DNA of 64,000 nucleotides. Source: Bacillota bacterium. GTDB taxonomy: Bacteria; Bacillota; Bacilli; Paenibacillales; Paenibacillaceae. Below are positions 24,197-32,916 of the stretch, piece by piece. The stretch covers positions 1 through 64,000 of the forward strand of contig JAEWAQ010000027.1 in assembly GCA_023391635.1 (NCBI GenBank), written 5' to 3'. Each line of letters begins with the position of its first letter. Positions within the stretch are counted from its first letter, which is position 1. The notes below the pieces were generated by a model. That model did not search any database. It saw only the letters and a list, made by a program, of their open reading frames with translations, and was not told the DNA's origin. The position numbers were made by a program, and so were the translations under genes.

Positions 24197-25405
24197 ATGG
24201 GAATGAAAGGGACTTGGCTCGCCTCCGTGCGCGGCTATGTCTGGGTCAGGCTGATCGGCGGGAGTACGCAGCAGTTTCTGAACCTGGCGGTGGAACAGCG
24301 GATCGGATTGTGGAACATTGCGTATACGCCCCAAGGGGATTTGACGTTCGGCGTGACGGTTCCGGATTTCTTCAAGCTGCCGCCGCTGCTGCGCAAGTGC
24401 GGGTCACGGACGAGAATATTGCAGAAGCGCGGACTGCCTTTCCGGATGGCGCGACTGGCGAAGCGCAAGACGTTCGCGGCGGGCATGCTGGCGTTCGTCG
24501 CCTTGTTGTTTCTGCTGTCCACATTCGTATGGCAAGTGAAGATCGAAGGCGAAACCGCGATTCCGAGACAACAAATTTTGCAAGCGGCGCGGCAAATTGG
24601 GCTGTATCCGCTGCAATGGGCACCGAAGATGGGGCAGCCGCAGGAGCTCGCGGACAAGCTGGCCGCAAGGCTCCCCGATGCGGCTTGGGTCGGTGTGGAG
24701 AGAAAGGGGACGACGATGTTCATCACGGTCGTCGACGCCACGAAACCCGATGCCAAGACGGGCGACGGTCCCCGTGACCTTGTAGCGAAAGCCGACGCCG
24801 TCGTAACGCGGGTCGCGGCGGAGAACGGACGGCCGCTCGTCAAACGGCATGACCGCGTCCGTAAGGGACAAGTGCTCGTGTCCGGCTGGATCGGCGATGG
24901 AAAGTTCGGCAAGGCGGTCGTATCCAAAGGAACCGTCACAGGACTCGTCTGGCACGAAGTGAAAATCTCTTCTCCGCTCGTCCGTGAACAGAAGACGCTG
25001 ACAGGAGAATCGAAAGACCGGCTTTATTGGGTCATCGGCGGCAGGGCGCTGCAGCTATCCGGGTACGGCGGCGAGCCGTATGCGCAGTCTCGCACGAGTG
25101 CGGCTATTTTTCCTTGGAGGATCTTCTCGTGGCACCTACCGCTGGGGATCATGAAAGAGCGCGAGATGGAAGTGAACATCACCCGCGCCGAATTGACCGC
25201 AGCCGAAGCCAAGGAGGCGGGGCTTGCGCAAGCCCGTGCCGAATTGTTGGCCGCTTGCGGGCCCGAAGCGCGCGTGACTTCGGAAAACATTTTGCATGAA
25301 CAATTGGAGAATGGTAAAGTGGTGATGACCGTATTATTCGAAGTGGAACAATCGATCGTCGCCAGTCGGCCGATTGTACACTCTTCCATAGACCAGGGGG
25401 AATGA
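24197..25405 (+). CDS. yqfD: Sporulation protein YqfD
   Basis: A 402-residue protein starting at ATG 24197 (MGMKGTWLASVRGYVWVRL) behind GGGAGGGG. The frame is open far upstream but there overlaps other genes. It has an N-terminal cytoplasmic domain (recognisable KLPPLLRKCGSRTRILQKRGLPF), one membrane segment (FAAGMLAFVALLFLLSTFVW, about 94-113) and a large outer domain with POTRA-like character (VKIEGETAIPRQQILQAARQ). That matches YqfD (SpoIV-related). A 212-base GC-rich gap without any recognisable gene separates it from yqfC. phoH follows after six bases. Confidence 0.9.
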   Translation: MGMKGTWLASVRGYVWVRLIGGSTQQFLNLAVEQRIGLWNIAYTPQGDLTFGVTVPDFFKLPPLLRKCGSRTRILQKRGLPFRMARLAKRKTFAAGMLAFVALLFLLSTFVWQVKIEGETAIPRQQILQAARQIGLYPLQWAPKMGQPQELADKLAARLPDAAWVGVERKGTTMFITVVDATKPDAKTGDGPRDLVAKADAVVTRVAAENGRPLVKRHDRVRKGQVLVSGWIGDGKFGKAVVSKGTVTGLVWHEVKISSPLVREQKTLTGESKDRLYWVIGGRALQLSGYGGEPYAQSRTSAAIFPWRIFSWHLPLGIMKEREMEVNITRAELTAAEAKEAGLAQARAELLAACGPEARVTSENILHEQLENGKVVMTVLFEVEQSIVASRPIVHSSIDQGE

Positions 25406-25411
25406 GGCTTT

Positions 25412-26380
25412 TTGTCGGAATTGAAACAGACGATCGCGATTCCGCTTCAGACGATGGCGGAAGGGCTGGCTTTATTCGGCCCGCAGGACAAGTTCCTGAG
25501 GATCATCGAACGGGAGACGCGTTCGGCCATCCATACCCGCGAGGCAGAAATCGTCGTGGAAGGGTCCGAGCAGGAAGCACGGTCCCTGGAACAACTGTTC
25601 GACACGTTGTTGCAACTGATTCGCGGGGGCTTGCAGCTGACGGAGCGGGACGTTCGGTACGCGCTGGAGCTTTCGCGCGAGATGAAGGCAGATCAGTTAC
25701 TCTCGCTGTTCAAAGGCGAAATCACGACGACTTACCGCGGCAAGCCGATCGTGCCGAAGACGCTCGGTCAGCGTCATTATGTCACGACGATCCGCAAGAA
25801 GGACATCGTGTTCGGCATCGGCCCCGCCGGCACCGGCAAGACGTACCTGGCCGTCGTCAGCGCCGTAGCGGCGCTTAAGGAAGGCAAGGTCAAGCGCATC
25901 CTGCTGACCCGCCCGGCGGTGGAGGCGGGGGAGAACCTCGGATTTCTGCCCGGCGACCTGCAGGAGAAGGTAGACCCCTATTTGCGACCGCTGTACGATG
26001 CGCTGAATGACGTGCTGGGCGCGGACGGCGTAGCGAAGGCGATGGAACGCGGCATGATCGAGATTGCGCCGCTCGCCTATATGCGCGGACGCACGCTCGA
26101 CGATTCGTTCGTCATTCTCGACGAAGCGCAGAACACGTCCGGCGAGCAGATGAAGATGTTCCTGACGCGGCTCGGGTTCGGTTCCCATATGGTCATTACG
26201 GGAGATGTGACGCAGATCGACTTGCCGAAGGGACGCAAGTCGGGCCTGATCGAAGCACAGCGCATTTTACGCAACATTGAGGAGATCGGCATCGTTTATT
26301 TCTCAGAGCAGGACGTTGTACGCCATGCGCTCGTGCAGAAAATTATCGTGGCTTATAACGAGGACCTGGATCAGCCATAA
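25412..26380 (+). CDS. phoH: PhoH-like ATPase
   Basis: A 322-residue protein read from TTG 25412 (LSELKQTIAIPLQ). It has an N-terminal KH-like region, then the PhoH ATPase core with Walker A GIGPAGTGKTYLAVV, RILLTRPAVEAGENLGFLPGD and Walker B DSFVILDEAQN, followed by GDVTQIDLPKG. PhoH proteins are predicted RNA helicase/ATPases and are typically adjacent to ybeY, as here with pgpH between. It begins the operon that runs to recO, although transcription may continue from yqfCD. Confidence 0.94.
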   Translation: MSELKQTIAIPLQTMAEGLALFGPQDKFLRIIERETRSAIHTREAEIVVEGSEQEARSLEQLFDTLLQLIRGGLQLTERDVRYALELSREMKADQLLSLFKGEITTTYRGKPIVPKTLGQRHYVTTIRKKDIVFGIGPAGTGKTYLAVVSAVAALKEGKVKRILLTRPAVEAGENLGFLPGDLQEKVDPYLRPLYDALNDVLGADGVAKAMERGMIEIAPLAYMRGRTLDDSFVILDEAQNTSGEQMKMFLTRLGFGSHMVITGDVTQIDLPKGRKSGLIEAQRILRNIEEIGIVYFSEQDVVRHALVQKIIVAYNEDLDQP

Positions 26381-26397
26381 GGAAGGAGACCGGTCGG

Positions 26398-28647
26398 ATG
26401 AGTCCGAAGCGCAGCGGCCCACCGGGCACTCGTCTGAAACTGAATCGGGCAGGGTGGAAGCAGAGCGTATGGATTCGCCTGCTGCTGCTCCTGCTTTTTG
26501 TGTGTTTGTTTTACATCAGCCTTGCTCCGAGGTTCGTGCCGGAGACGTACGACATTACGCTGGGCGCGGCCAGCGACCGCGATATCAAGGCTGCGCATGA
26601 ATTCACGGACAAGAAGGCGACGCTCGAGGCGCAGGAACGGGCGGCGGATCGGGTCGATCCGGTTTACCCCATCGTACAACTGCGCAACGAGACATTGCTC
26701 GACCAGATTTTCAGCCGCATCGACCAGCTCAATCAGGACGACCAGATTACGACGGACCAGAAAGTGGAAATTTACCGCAGGGAAATTCCCGACATGGTCG
26801 ATCGTTACATCAATCAGTTCATCGCCGCGAATTCGGGTTCGGAAGCTTATTCTGACAGCCTGCTGGCGGAGATTCGCAAGGGGACGTCCGAGCAACAGTA
26901 CCGCATCCCTGAAGAAACCTTTTATAAGATTCCGCAGCTCTCAACAGAAGAAATTTCCGAAATGAAAATCGTCGGTCGCGACGTCGTCCGCAAGCTGACG
27001 AGGGAATCGCTCACGGAAGCCGAAACGGGACGCACCAAAGTAGCGGAATTGGTAAACGCCAGCTCGCTATCGAAGAAGACTGAGCGGGAAATCGTGCAGG
27101 AGCTTGCCCGCCTTGTCATTCTGCCGAACAAGTTTTTCGACAGCCAGGCGACGGATGACGCGAGGGTCGAGGCCAAGCAGAACACGCCTACCGTCTTGAT
27201 CAAGCAAGGCGATATCGTCGTCAAGCGGGGGCAAGTGATCACGCAGGATATTTACGATCGGTTAGTCGAGATGGAGCTGCTCAAGGAACGCAAGACTTAT
27301 TGGCCGCAGCTCGGTACCTTGCTGCTGTCCATCATGTTCACGCTCGCCATCTACGGTTATGTGGAACTGGCCGGGCACAAAAAAATATCGCAAGAGCGGA
27401 CGAACGTACATTGGTTGATGCTGCTGCTCATTTTCGGGTTGAATTTGCTGCTCATGCACCTGGTTGCGCTAACGCATACGGAACAGTGGCCGTTCATCGG
27501 ATACCTCGCTCCCGTGGCGCTGGGAGGCATGCTCGTGACGCTGCTGCTCGACTTGCACCTGGGCCTTGTCAGCGCCTTCCTGTTCACGCTGCTTGCCAGC
27601 GTCATCCTGAACGTGCGGCAGGACAACCCGTTCGACTTCCAATACGGCTTCATCGCTGCTGTCGTCTCGTTCACGGCAGTGCTCGCGATTCACCGGGCGA
27701 GCCAGCGTTCGTCGATCCTGAAAGCCGGCATCATGGTCAGTCTGTTCGGCTCGGTCGCGGTACTCGCACTCGGATTGATCGCGGAAGTGCCGGATCGCGT
27801 GCAGCTTGTGCAGTCGATCGGCTTCATGTTTGCCAGCGGGCTCTTGACGGCCGTGCTGGTTATCGGATTAATGCCGTTCTTCGAGCTTTCGTTCGGCATT
27901 CTGTCCGACTTGAAGCTGGTGGAATTGTCCAATCCGAACCACCCGCTGCTGCGAAAACTGCTGACCGACACGCCCGGCAGCTATCATCACAGCTTGATGG
28001 TCGGCAATTTGTCCGAAGCAGCCGCTGAGGCGGTCGGCGCGAACGGTCTCTTGTGCCGGGTTGGCTCCTTCTATCACGATGTCGGCAAGACGAAGCGTCC
28101 GCTGTATTTCATCGAGAATCAGAATGGCGGGGACAACCCGCACGACAAGCTGGAGCCGACCGTCAGCGCCTCGATCATCATCGCGCATTCGCGCGACGGC
28201 GGCGAGATGCTGCGGGCGCACAAGCTGCCCAAGCAGATTCGCGACATCGCGGAACAGCACCATGGAACGACGTTTTTGAAATTTTTCTACTACAAGGCGA
28301 TGAAGCAGGCGCAGGAGCAAGGTATCGAATGTCCGTATACGGAAGACGATTTCCGGTACCCCGGCCCGAAGGCGCAATCGAAGGAAGCGGCAATCGTCGG
28401 CATCGCCGATTGCGTGGAAGCGGCCGTTCGCTCGCTGAACCATCCGACCGTGGAGCAGATCGAAGGGATCATCCGCAAAATCATCAAGGACAGGCTGGAC
28501 GACAACCAGTACAACGAATGCGATTTAACGCTGCGGGAACTCGACCGGGTGGCGGTCTCGCTCAAGGAGACGGTCATCGGCACGTTCCATTCCCGCATCG
28601 AATACCCCGATGAGAAAGAGTTCAAACCGAAGGAGCAATCGTCATGA
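26398..28647 (+). CDS. pgpH: 7TMR-HD family c-di-AMP phosphodiesterase
   Basis: A 749-residue protein starting at ATG behind GGAAGGAGA. It has a first membrane segment (WIRLLLLLLFVCLFYISLA), a long extracellular 7TMR-HDED domain (about 45-290), seven membrane segments (about 300-500) and a cytoplasmic HD domain with YHHSLMVGNLSEAAAEA, GSFYHDVGKTKRP and HHGTTFLKFFYYKA. In B. subtilis (YqfF) and Listeria (PgpH) this protein hydrolyses c-di-AMP. The reaction here is inferred from that family. Its end overlaps ybeY by four bases. Confidence 0.93.
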   Translation: MSPKRSGPPGTRLKLNRAGWKQSVWIRLLLLLLFVCLFYISLAPRFVPETYDITLGAASDRDIKAAHEFTDKKATLEAQERAADRVDPVYPIVQLRNETLLDQIFSRIDQLNQDDQITTDQKVEIYRREIPDMVDRYINQFIAANSGSEAYSDSLLAEIRKGTSEQQYRIPEETFYKIPQLSTEEISEMKIVGRDVVRKLTRESLTEAETGRTKVAELVNASSLSKKTEREIVQELARLVILPNKFFDSQATDDARVEAKQNTPTVLIKQGDIVVKRGQVITQDIYDRLVEMELLKERKTYWPQLGTLLLSIMFTLAIYGYVELAGHKKISQERTNVHWLMLLLIFGLNLLLMHLVALTHTEQWPFIGYLAPVALGGMLVTLLLDLHLGLVSAFLFTLLASVILNVRQDNPFDFQYGFIAAVVSFTAVLAIHRASQRSSILKAGIMVSLFGSVAVLALGLIAEVPDRVQLVQSIGFMFASGLLTAVLVIGLMPFFELSFGILSDLKLVELSNPNHPLLRKLLTDTPGSYHHSLMVGNLSEAAAEAVGANGLLCRVGSFYHDVGKTKRPLYFIENQNGGDNPHDKLEPTVSASIIIAHSRDGGEMLRAHKLPKQIRDIAEQHHGTTFLKFFYYKAMKQAQEQGIECPYTEDDFRYPGPKAQSKEAAIVGIADCVEAAVRSLNHPTVEQIEGIIRKIIKDRLDDNQYNECDLTLRELDRVAVSLKETVIGTFHSRIEYPDEKEFKPKEQSS

Positions 28648-29195
28648 CGTTAAGCCTGGAATGGATAGACGAGCGGGAAGAAGCGGCAAGCGCAGAGGCG
28701 CAGACGGAAGCTTGGATGGCGCTGCTGGAACAGCTGCTTCAGTATGCGGGAGAGGTGGAGGACATCGACATCGGCATCGTCTCGCTGACATTGACGGACG
28801 AAGCAGGCATTCGCGCACTCAACAAGCAATTCCGCAATCTGGACAAGCCGACGGACGTGCTGAGCTTTCCGATGCGGGAATTAATCGGCGATGAACCGCC
28901 GGTATATACGGAAGACGAATACGAAATAATGGAGGGCGAGGACGAAGCTTGGACGGACGAGCCTGACGATGCGGGCGACCCGTTCTCGGAACTGTTGGGC
29001 GATATCGTCATCTCCGTTCCCCGTGCCGTAGCGCAGGCCGAAGAGTATGGGCACAGCGTGGAGCGCGAACTCGGATTTCTGTTCGTGCACGGCTTTCTGC
29101 ATCTGCTTGGCTACGATCATGATGAGGAAGAGAAGGAACGCGCGATGTTCGCCCGACAGGAAGAGGTGCTCGCGAAAGCGGGGTTGACCCGTTGA
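28644..29195 (+). CDS. ybeY: Endoribonuclease YbeY (rRNA maturation)
   Basis: YbeY is a zinc endoribonuclease involved in 16S rRNA 3' end maturation and ribosome quality control. The catalytic zinc motif HGFLHLLGYDH is near residues 150-160, and the family strand NKQFRNLDKPTDVLSFPM is at about 60-77. At 183 residues it is roughly 25 longer than usual. The extra part is an acidic segment at about 83-115 (PVYTEDEYEIMEGEDEAW and following) inserted before LLGDIVISVPRA. The ATG overlaps the pgpH stop. Confidence 0.93.
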   Translation: MTLSLEWIDEREEAASAEAQTEAWMALLEQLLQYAGEVEDIDIGIVSLTLTDEAGIRALNKQFRNLDKPTDVLSFPMRELIGDEPPVYTEDEYEIMEGEDEAWTDEPDDAGDPFSELLGDIVISVPRAVAQAEEYGHSVERELGFLFVHGFLHLLGYDHDEEEKERAMFARQEEVLAKAGLTR

Positions 29196-29575
29196 AGCGA
29201 AGCAGCCGCGGGCCTTCCCGGCTCGCATCGTTCGGTTATGCCGTGAACGGCATTGCGGAAGCCGTGCGCACCGAAGCGCATATGAGGTTCCATCTGTTCG
29301 CCGCCGCCGCCGTGATCGTCTGTGCTTCCTGGCTGCGTGTCGATCGGAACGATTGGCTGTGGCTTGCGCTGGCTATCGCGCTCGTCATTGCGGCGGAACT
29401 GGTGAACACGGCAGTGGAACGGACAGTGGACATGGCGTCCGGCGGCGCTTCGCATCCGCTGGCGAAAGCGGCCAAAGACGCCGCGGCAGGCGCCGTGCTG
29501 GTGGCGGCGATGTTCGCCGCGATCGTGGGTTTGGCGGTATTGGGACCGCCGCTGCGGCAAGCGTTGTTCGGTTGA
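29192..29575 (+). CDS. dgkA: Diacylglycerol/undecaprenol kinase family protein
   Basis: A 127-residue membrane protein with three transmembrane helices and the DgkA signature AEAVRTEAHMRFHL, followed by AIALVIAAELVNTAVERTVD with its catalytic Glu and metal-binding region. In Gram-positive bacteria this enzyme phosphorylates undecaprenol. It starts at TTG 29192 with the stop of ybeY inside its start (TTGA), indicating translational coupling. Length and topology are normal. Confidence 0.92.
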   Translation: MKRSSRGPSRLASFGYAVNGIAEAVRTEAHMRFHLFAAAAVIVCASWLRVDRNDWLWLALAIALVIAAELVNTAVERTVDMASGGASHPLAKAAKDAAAGAVLVAAMFAAIVGLAVLGPPLRQALFG

Positions 29576-29596
29576 ACGGCTGCGAAAGGAGCTTGG

Positions 29597-30049
29597 ATGA
29601 ATATGAATGACGGCATTAAGCCGGCAGCGGATCGGCCGGGATGGAGTCCCGAGGCATTGCTGACGGCGGCGCGGGAAGTGCGGGAACGCGCCTATGTGCC
29701 CTATTCCGGATTCGGCGTCGGCGCCGCCTTCCTGGATGGGGCGGGGCGCCTGTACGCCGGGTGCAACGTGGAGAACGCCGCTTATGGGCCGACCAATTGC
29801 GCGGAACGGACGGCATTATTTCGCGCGATTGCCGATGGCGTCCGACCGGGCGAATTCGTCGCCGCCGCGGTGATCGCGGATACCGATGAGCCGGTAGCGC
29901 CATGCGGGGTGTGCCGCCAGGTGATGGTCGAACTGTGCGCGCCCGACATGCCGGTCGTGCTCGGCAATTTGCGTGGCGACACACTGACGACGACAGTATC
30001 GGCTTTATTGCCCGGTGCTTTCTCGAAGCGCGATTTGTCGGTAGACTAG
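29597..30049 (+). CDS. cdd: Cytidine deaminase
   Basis: A 150-residue tetrameric-type cytidine deaminase, which converts cytidine and deoxycytidine to the uridine forms. The catalytic zinc motif is CAE at 68-70 (GPTNCAERTALFRAI), with PCGVCRQ carrying C103 and C106. CNVENAAYG contributes the substrate-binding Asn and Glu. ATG follows AAAGGAG. It has a short N-terminal extension of about 15 residues compared with the 136-residue B. subtilis enzyme. The position between dgkA and era is conserved in Bacilli. Confidence 0.95.
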   Translation: MNMNDGIKPAADRPGWSPEALLTAAREVRERAYVPYSGFGVGAAFLDGAGRLYAGCNVENAAYGPTNCAERTALFRAIADGVRPGEFVAAAVIADTDEPVAPCGVCRQVMVELCAPDMPVVLGNLRGDTLTTTVSALLPGAFSKRDLSVD

Positions 30050-30066
30050 AAGGAGAGATCAAGAGC

Positions 30067-30963
30067 ATGAAGCAAGGTTACAAATCCGGTTTCGTAGCCA
30101 TCGTCGGACGGCCTAACGTTGGAAAGTCGACGCTGATGAACCAAGCGATCGGGCAGAAGATCGCAATCATGTCCGACAAGCCGCAAACGACACGCAACAA
30201 AATCCACGGCGTCTATACGACGGACGAGATGCAGATCGTCTTCCTCGATACGCCAGGCATCCATAAGCCGTTCTCCAAACTGGGCGACTATATGGTGAAG
30301 GCGGCGATCAGCGCGCTTGAAGAAGTGGATGCCGTGTTATTTCTAATCGACGTGACGGAGGAACTTGGCGGCGGAGACCGTTTTATCGCCGAACGGTTGA
30401 AGCAGGTGAATACACCGGTCATCCTCGTCCTGAACAAGATCGACAAAGTGCATCCCGAAGCGCTGCTGCCGGTTATCGACAGCTACCGCAAGCTGCACGA
30501 TTTTGCCGAGATCGTCCCCGTATCGGCTCTGCAAGGCAACAATGTGCAGGGGCTGTTAGAGCAGCTTGGAAAATATTTGGAAGAAGGCCCGATGTTCTAC
30601 CCTGCCGACCAGGTGACCGACCATCCAGAGCAGTTCGTCTGCGCCGAGCTCGTTCGCGAGAAGATCCTGCAGTTGACCCGGGAAGAAATTCCGCACTCTG
30701 TCGCCGTGGAAATCGAAAGCATGAGCCGAGGGGATAATGGCGTCGTAAACATAGGGGCCGTCATCTACGTGGAGCGGGATTCGCAGAAAGGCATCGTCAT
30801 CGGCAAGCAGGGCGCACTGCTGAGGGAAGTCGGCAAGCTGGCCCGCCAGGACATGGAGCGGCTGCTCGGATCCAAGATTTTCCTGGAGCTATGGGTAAAA
30901 GTGAAAAAGGATTGGCGCAACCGCGAATCGGTGCTGAAGTCGTTAGGATTTCGCCAAGAGTAG
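30067..30963 (+). CDS. era: GTPase Era
   Basis: Era binds the 3' end of 16S rRNA in late 30S assembly. The start is ATG 30067 behind GGAGAG; the frame is open upstream into cdd. The 298-residue protein has G1 GRPNVGKSTLMN, the switch region PQTTRNKIHG, G3 LDTPGIHKP, G4 NKID and G5 VSALQGNN. The C-terminal KH domain (REEIPHSVAVEIE then QKGIVIGKQGALLREVG) is intact. Confidence 0.97.
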   Translation: MKQGYKSGFVAIVGRPNVGKSTLMNQAIGQKIAIMSDKPQTTRNKIHGVYTTDEMQIVFLDTPGIHKPFSKLGDYMVKAAISALEEVDAVLFLIDVTEELGGGDRFIAERLKQVNTPVILVLNKIDKVHPEALLPVIDSYRKLHDFAEIVPVSALQGNNVQGLLEQLGKYLEEGPMFYPADQVTDHPEQFVCAELVREKILQLTREEIPHSVAVEIESMSRGDNGVVNIGAVIYVERDSQKGIVIGKQGALLREVGKLARQDMERLLGSKIFLELWVKVKKDWRNRESVLKSLGFRQE

Positions 30964-31074
30964 ACCTTTCGCATCGGTCCTTTGGTTAAATGTAGTCAGG
31001 ATACCGATCCCGCCTCAGGTTATCCTAACCGGGTATTCGCAAGTTATTTCCGTGCCCGGAGAGGATGAGTCGAT

Positions 31075-31242
31075 GTGCGGGATTTTACTTGGCATGTATT
31101 CAGACAAACCGGCGATATCGAGGCGTACTTATTGTACAAAGAAATGGACGCGTTGGGACTCGGCGCCGACGGCAACGCAGCCGCGTCTGAAGCGGAGCCG
31201 GATGGGACGGAGGCGGGCGTACGCGAGACATCGCCTTCCTGA
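31075..31242 (+). CDS. yqzL: YqzL family small protein
   Basis: A 55-codon gene starting at GTG 31075, ten bases after GGAGAGG, and ending at TGA 31240-31242. The protein begins MRDFTWHVFRQTGDIEAYLL and continues YKEMDALG, the conserved core of YqzL, a very short protein encoded between era and recO in Bacilli. The remaining tail (about residues 29-55) is acidic and variable. Its function is not known to me. The gene is easy to miss because it is short and starts with GTG, and an ATG two bases upstream opens a different frame. Confidence 0.88.
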   Translation: MRDFTWHVFRQTGDIEAYLLYKEMDALGLGADGNAAASEAEPDGTEAGVRETSPS

Positions 31243-31287
31243 CGCCGGCCGGGAGATCGTCGGACGATGGCGGGGGAGAGGTCCGGG

Positions 31288-32133
31288 ATGCTGTATCGGG
31301 TAGAAGGAATCGTCATTCGCAGTACGGATTACGGAGAAGGAAACAAAATCGTCACCTTGCTGACGGATACGCACGGCAAGCGAGGAATTATCATTCGCGG
31401 GGCGCGCAAGCCGAAGAGCCGGTACGGCGCGCTTGCGCAGCTTTTTACATACGGGGACTATTCCTTCTATCAATCCGGATCGCTCGGCACGCTGAACAGC
31501 GGCGAAGTGATCGCGTCGTTCCGCGAATTGCGGGAAGGACTGGAAGGTCCGGCCTATGCTTCTTATGCGGTCGAATTGACGGACCGGGCGGTAGGGGACG
31601 AGGAGGCCGGGCAGTATTTGTTTCGGCAACTGCGCGCCTGTCTTGAGCATCTTGCGGCAGGGAAGGACCCGTCTGTGGTGCTGCGGGTATACGAAATGAA
31701 AATCGCAGCCGCTGCCGGATATTTACCCGCGCTGGATGCTTGCGTCCATTGCGGGCGGGAGGACGGCGCGTTCTTGTTCAGCGCCGCGGCCGGCGGCGCA
31801 CTCTGCGCGCAATGCCGGCATCGTGACCCGGCGGCGATCGTGCTGGACGATGCCGTCTGGAAGCTGCTGCGGCTGTTTGCGGGGCTCGATCTGACGCGGC
31901 TCGGCAACATTGCGGTGAAGGAAACGTCGAAGCGCCAGCTGCAAACGGCCATGCGAAGCTGGATGGACGCGCATCTTGACCTGCGCCTGAAATCACGACA
32001 TTTCCTCGACCAGCTCGAACGGCACGGCGAGTTGCTCGGCCGGCCGCCGGAGAGCGGCGCGAGGGAGCATGTTGAGCAGCCGATATTGTCCGAAGGAGAT
32101 GAAAGGACGGGCAGCAGCGGCGATGTAAGCTAG
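31288..32133 (+). CDS. recO: DNA repair protein RecO
   Basis: RecO works with RecF and RecR to load RecA on SSB-coated DNA. Start ATG 31288 follows GGGGGAGAGG. The 281-residue protein has the N-terminal OB fold (MLYRVEGIVIRSTDYGEGN, then TLLTDTHGKRGIIIRGARKP), a helical middle and a zinc finger with CVHCG and CAQC (about 149-152 and 173-176). The tail is slightly longer than usual and rich in Glu/Gly/Ser. It closes the phoH-to-recO operon; the next gene is convergent. Confidence 0.93.
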   Translation: MLYRVEGIVIRSTDYGEGNKIVTLLTDTHGKRGIIIRGARKPKSRYGALAQLFTYGDYSFYQSGSLGTLNSGEVIASFRELREGLEGPAYASYAVELTDRAVGDEEAGQYLFRQLRACLEHLAAGKDPSVVLRVYEMKIAAAAGYLPALDACVHCGREDGAFLFSAAAGGALCAQCRHRDPAAIVLDDAVWKLLRLFAGLDLTRLGNIAVKETSKRQLQTAMRSWMDAHLDLRLKSRHFLDQLERHGELLGRPPESGAREHVEQPILSEGDERTGSSGDVS

Positions 32134-32181
32134 CTCAAGTTTCCGGCAAATCTCAGAAGCAATCGGATGCTGTCAAGTGAT

Positions 32182-32916
32182 TTATTTTGACGCTTCCCGG
32201 TAAGCGCCTGGCGAGATGCCGACGTGGTTTTTAAATACAAGCATGAAGTACTTCGGACTTTGAAATCCTGACATTTGAGCGATATCGTATATTTTCAATG
32301 GCGTATTTTTCAACAAGTATTTTGCTCTTTCCAGTCGAGTGAGCGTAATGTAATCGGATAAGTTCAGTTCGGTTTCTTGTTTAAACAGGTGGCTTAAGTA
32401 AGCAGGATTCAGGTGGACCATATCGGCTAATGTTTGAAGCGTCAGGTCTCTGTCAGGGTAGTCCGCCACATATTTCTTGATTTTCGGGATCACCCAATGG
32501 TTGGAACCGTCAGCTGGTTCAATCGGTTCATCTTCAGCAATCTGTATCGGCCGTTTACCGAGTATTTTTTCCAGCGCGATGACGAACGCTTTACGGTCGA
32601 TCGGCTTAAGCAAGTATTCGCAAACGCCGTATCGGAGCGCTTGCCTGGCGTACTCGAATTCACCATGTCCGGTGATGATCATGATCGGCATATCCGGATA
32701 GATGTCTCTGATCTTCCCTATCAATGTCAAACCGTCCATGGCCCGCATGCGAATATCGGTAATGACGACATCCGGCATCTCGCTGCTTAACCAGGAGAAG
32801 GCCGCCTGCCCATGTTCTGCCTCGACGATCGAGATGTCGCCGGGAACGGAATGGATGAGCTGCTTGATTCCAGCGCGAATCACCTCTTCGTCTTCAACCA
32901 GCAATATTGTCGGCAT
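32182..32916 (-). CDS. Response regulator, AraC-type (YesN-like)
   Basis: A 244-residue response regulator. The receiver domain (about 1-120) has the acidic pair in LLVEDEEVIRAG, phosphoacceptor Asp in VVITDIRMRAMDG and the conserved Lys in YLLKPID. The C-terminal AraC DNA-binding domain (about 145-244) has the two helix-turn-helix motifs LTLQTLADMVHLNPAYLSHL and KIYDIAQMSGFQSPKYFMLV. It overlaps the upstream kinase gene by 23 bases. At 244 residues it is a compact member of the YesN group, whose relatives are often over 350 residues; the linker between domains is very short. It most likely activates the divergent sugar ABC genes. Confidence 0.9.
   Translation of the reverse strand: MPTILLVEDEEVIRAGIKQLIHSVPGDISIVEAEHGQAAFSWLSSEMPDVVITDIRMRAMDGLTLIGKIRDIYPDMPIMIITGHGEFEYARQALRYGVCEYLLKPIDRKAFVIALEKILGKRPIQIAEDEPIEPADGSNHWVIPKIKKYVADYPDRDLTLQTLADMVHLNPAYLSHLFKQETELNLSDYITLTRLERAKYLLKNTPLKIYDIAQMSGFQSPKYFMLVFKNHVGISPGAYREASK

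Noticed and set aside
31052..31303. Open frame starting MPGEDESMCGILLG between era and recO
   Set aside because: It is out of frame with the clearly conserved yqzL and overlaps the recO start; its translation is Arg/Lys/Trp-rich noise.
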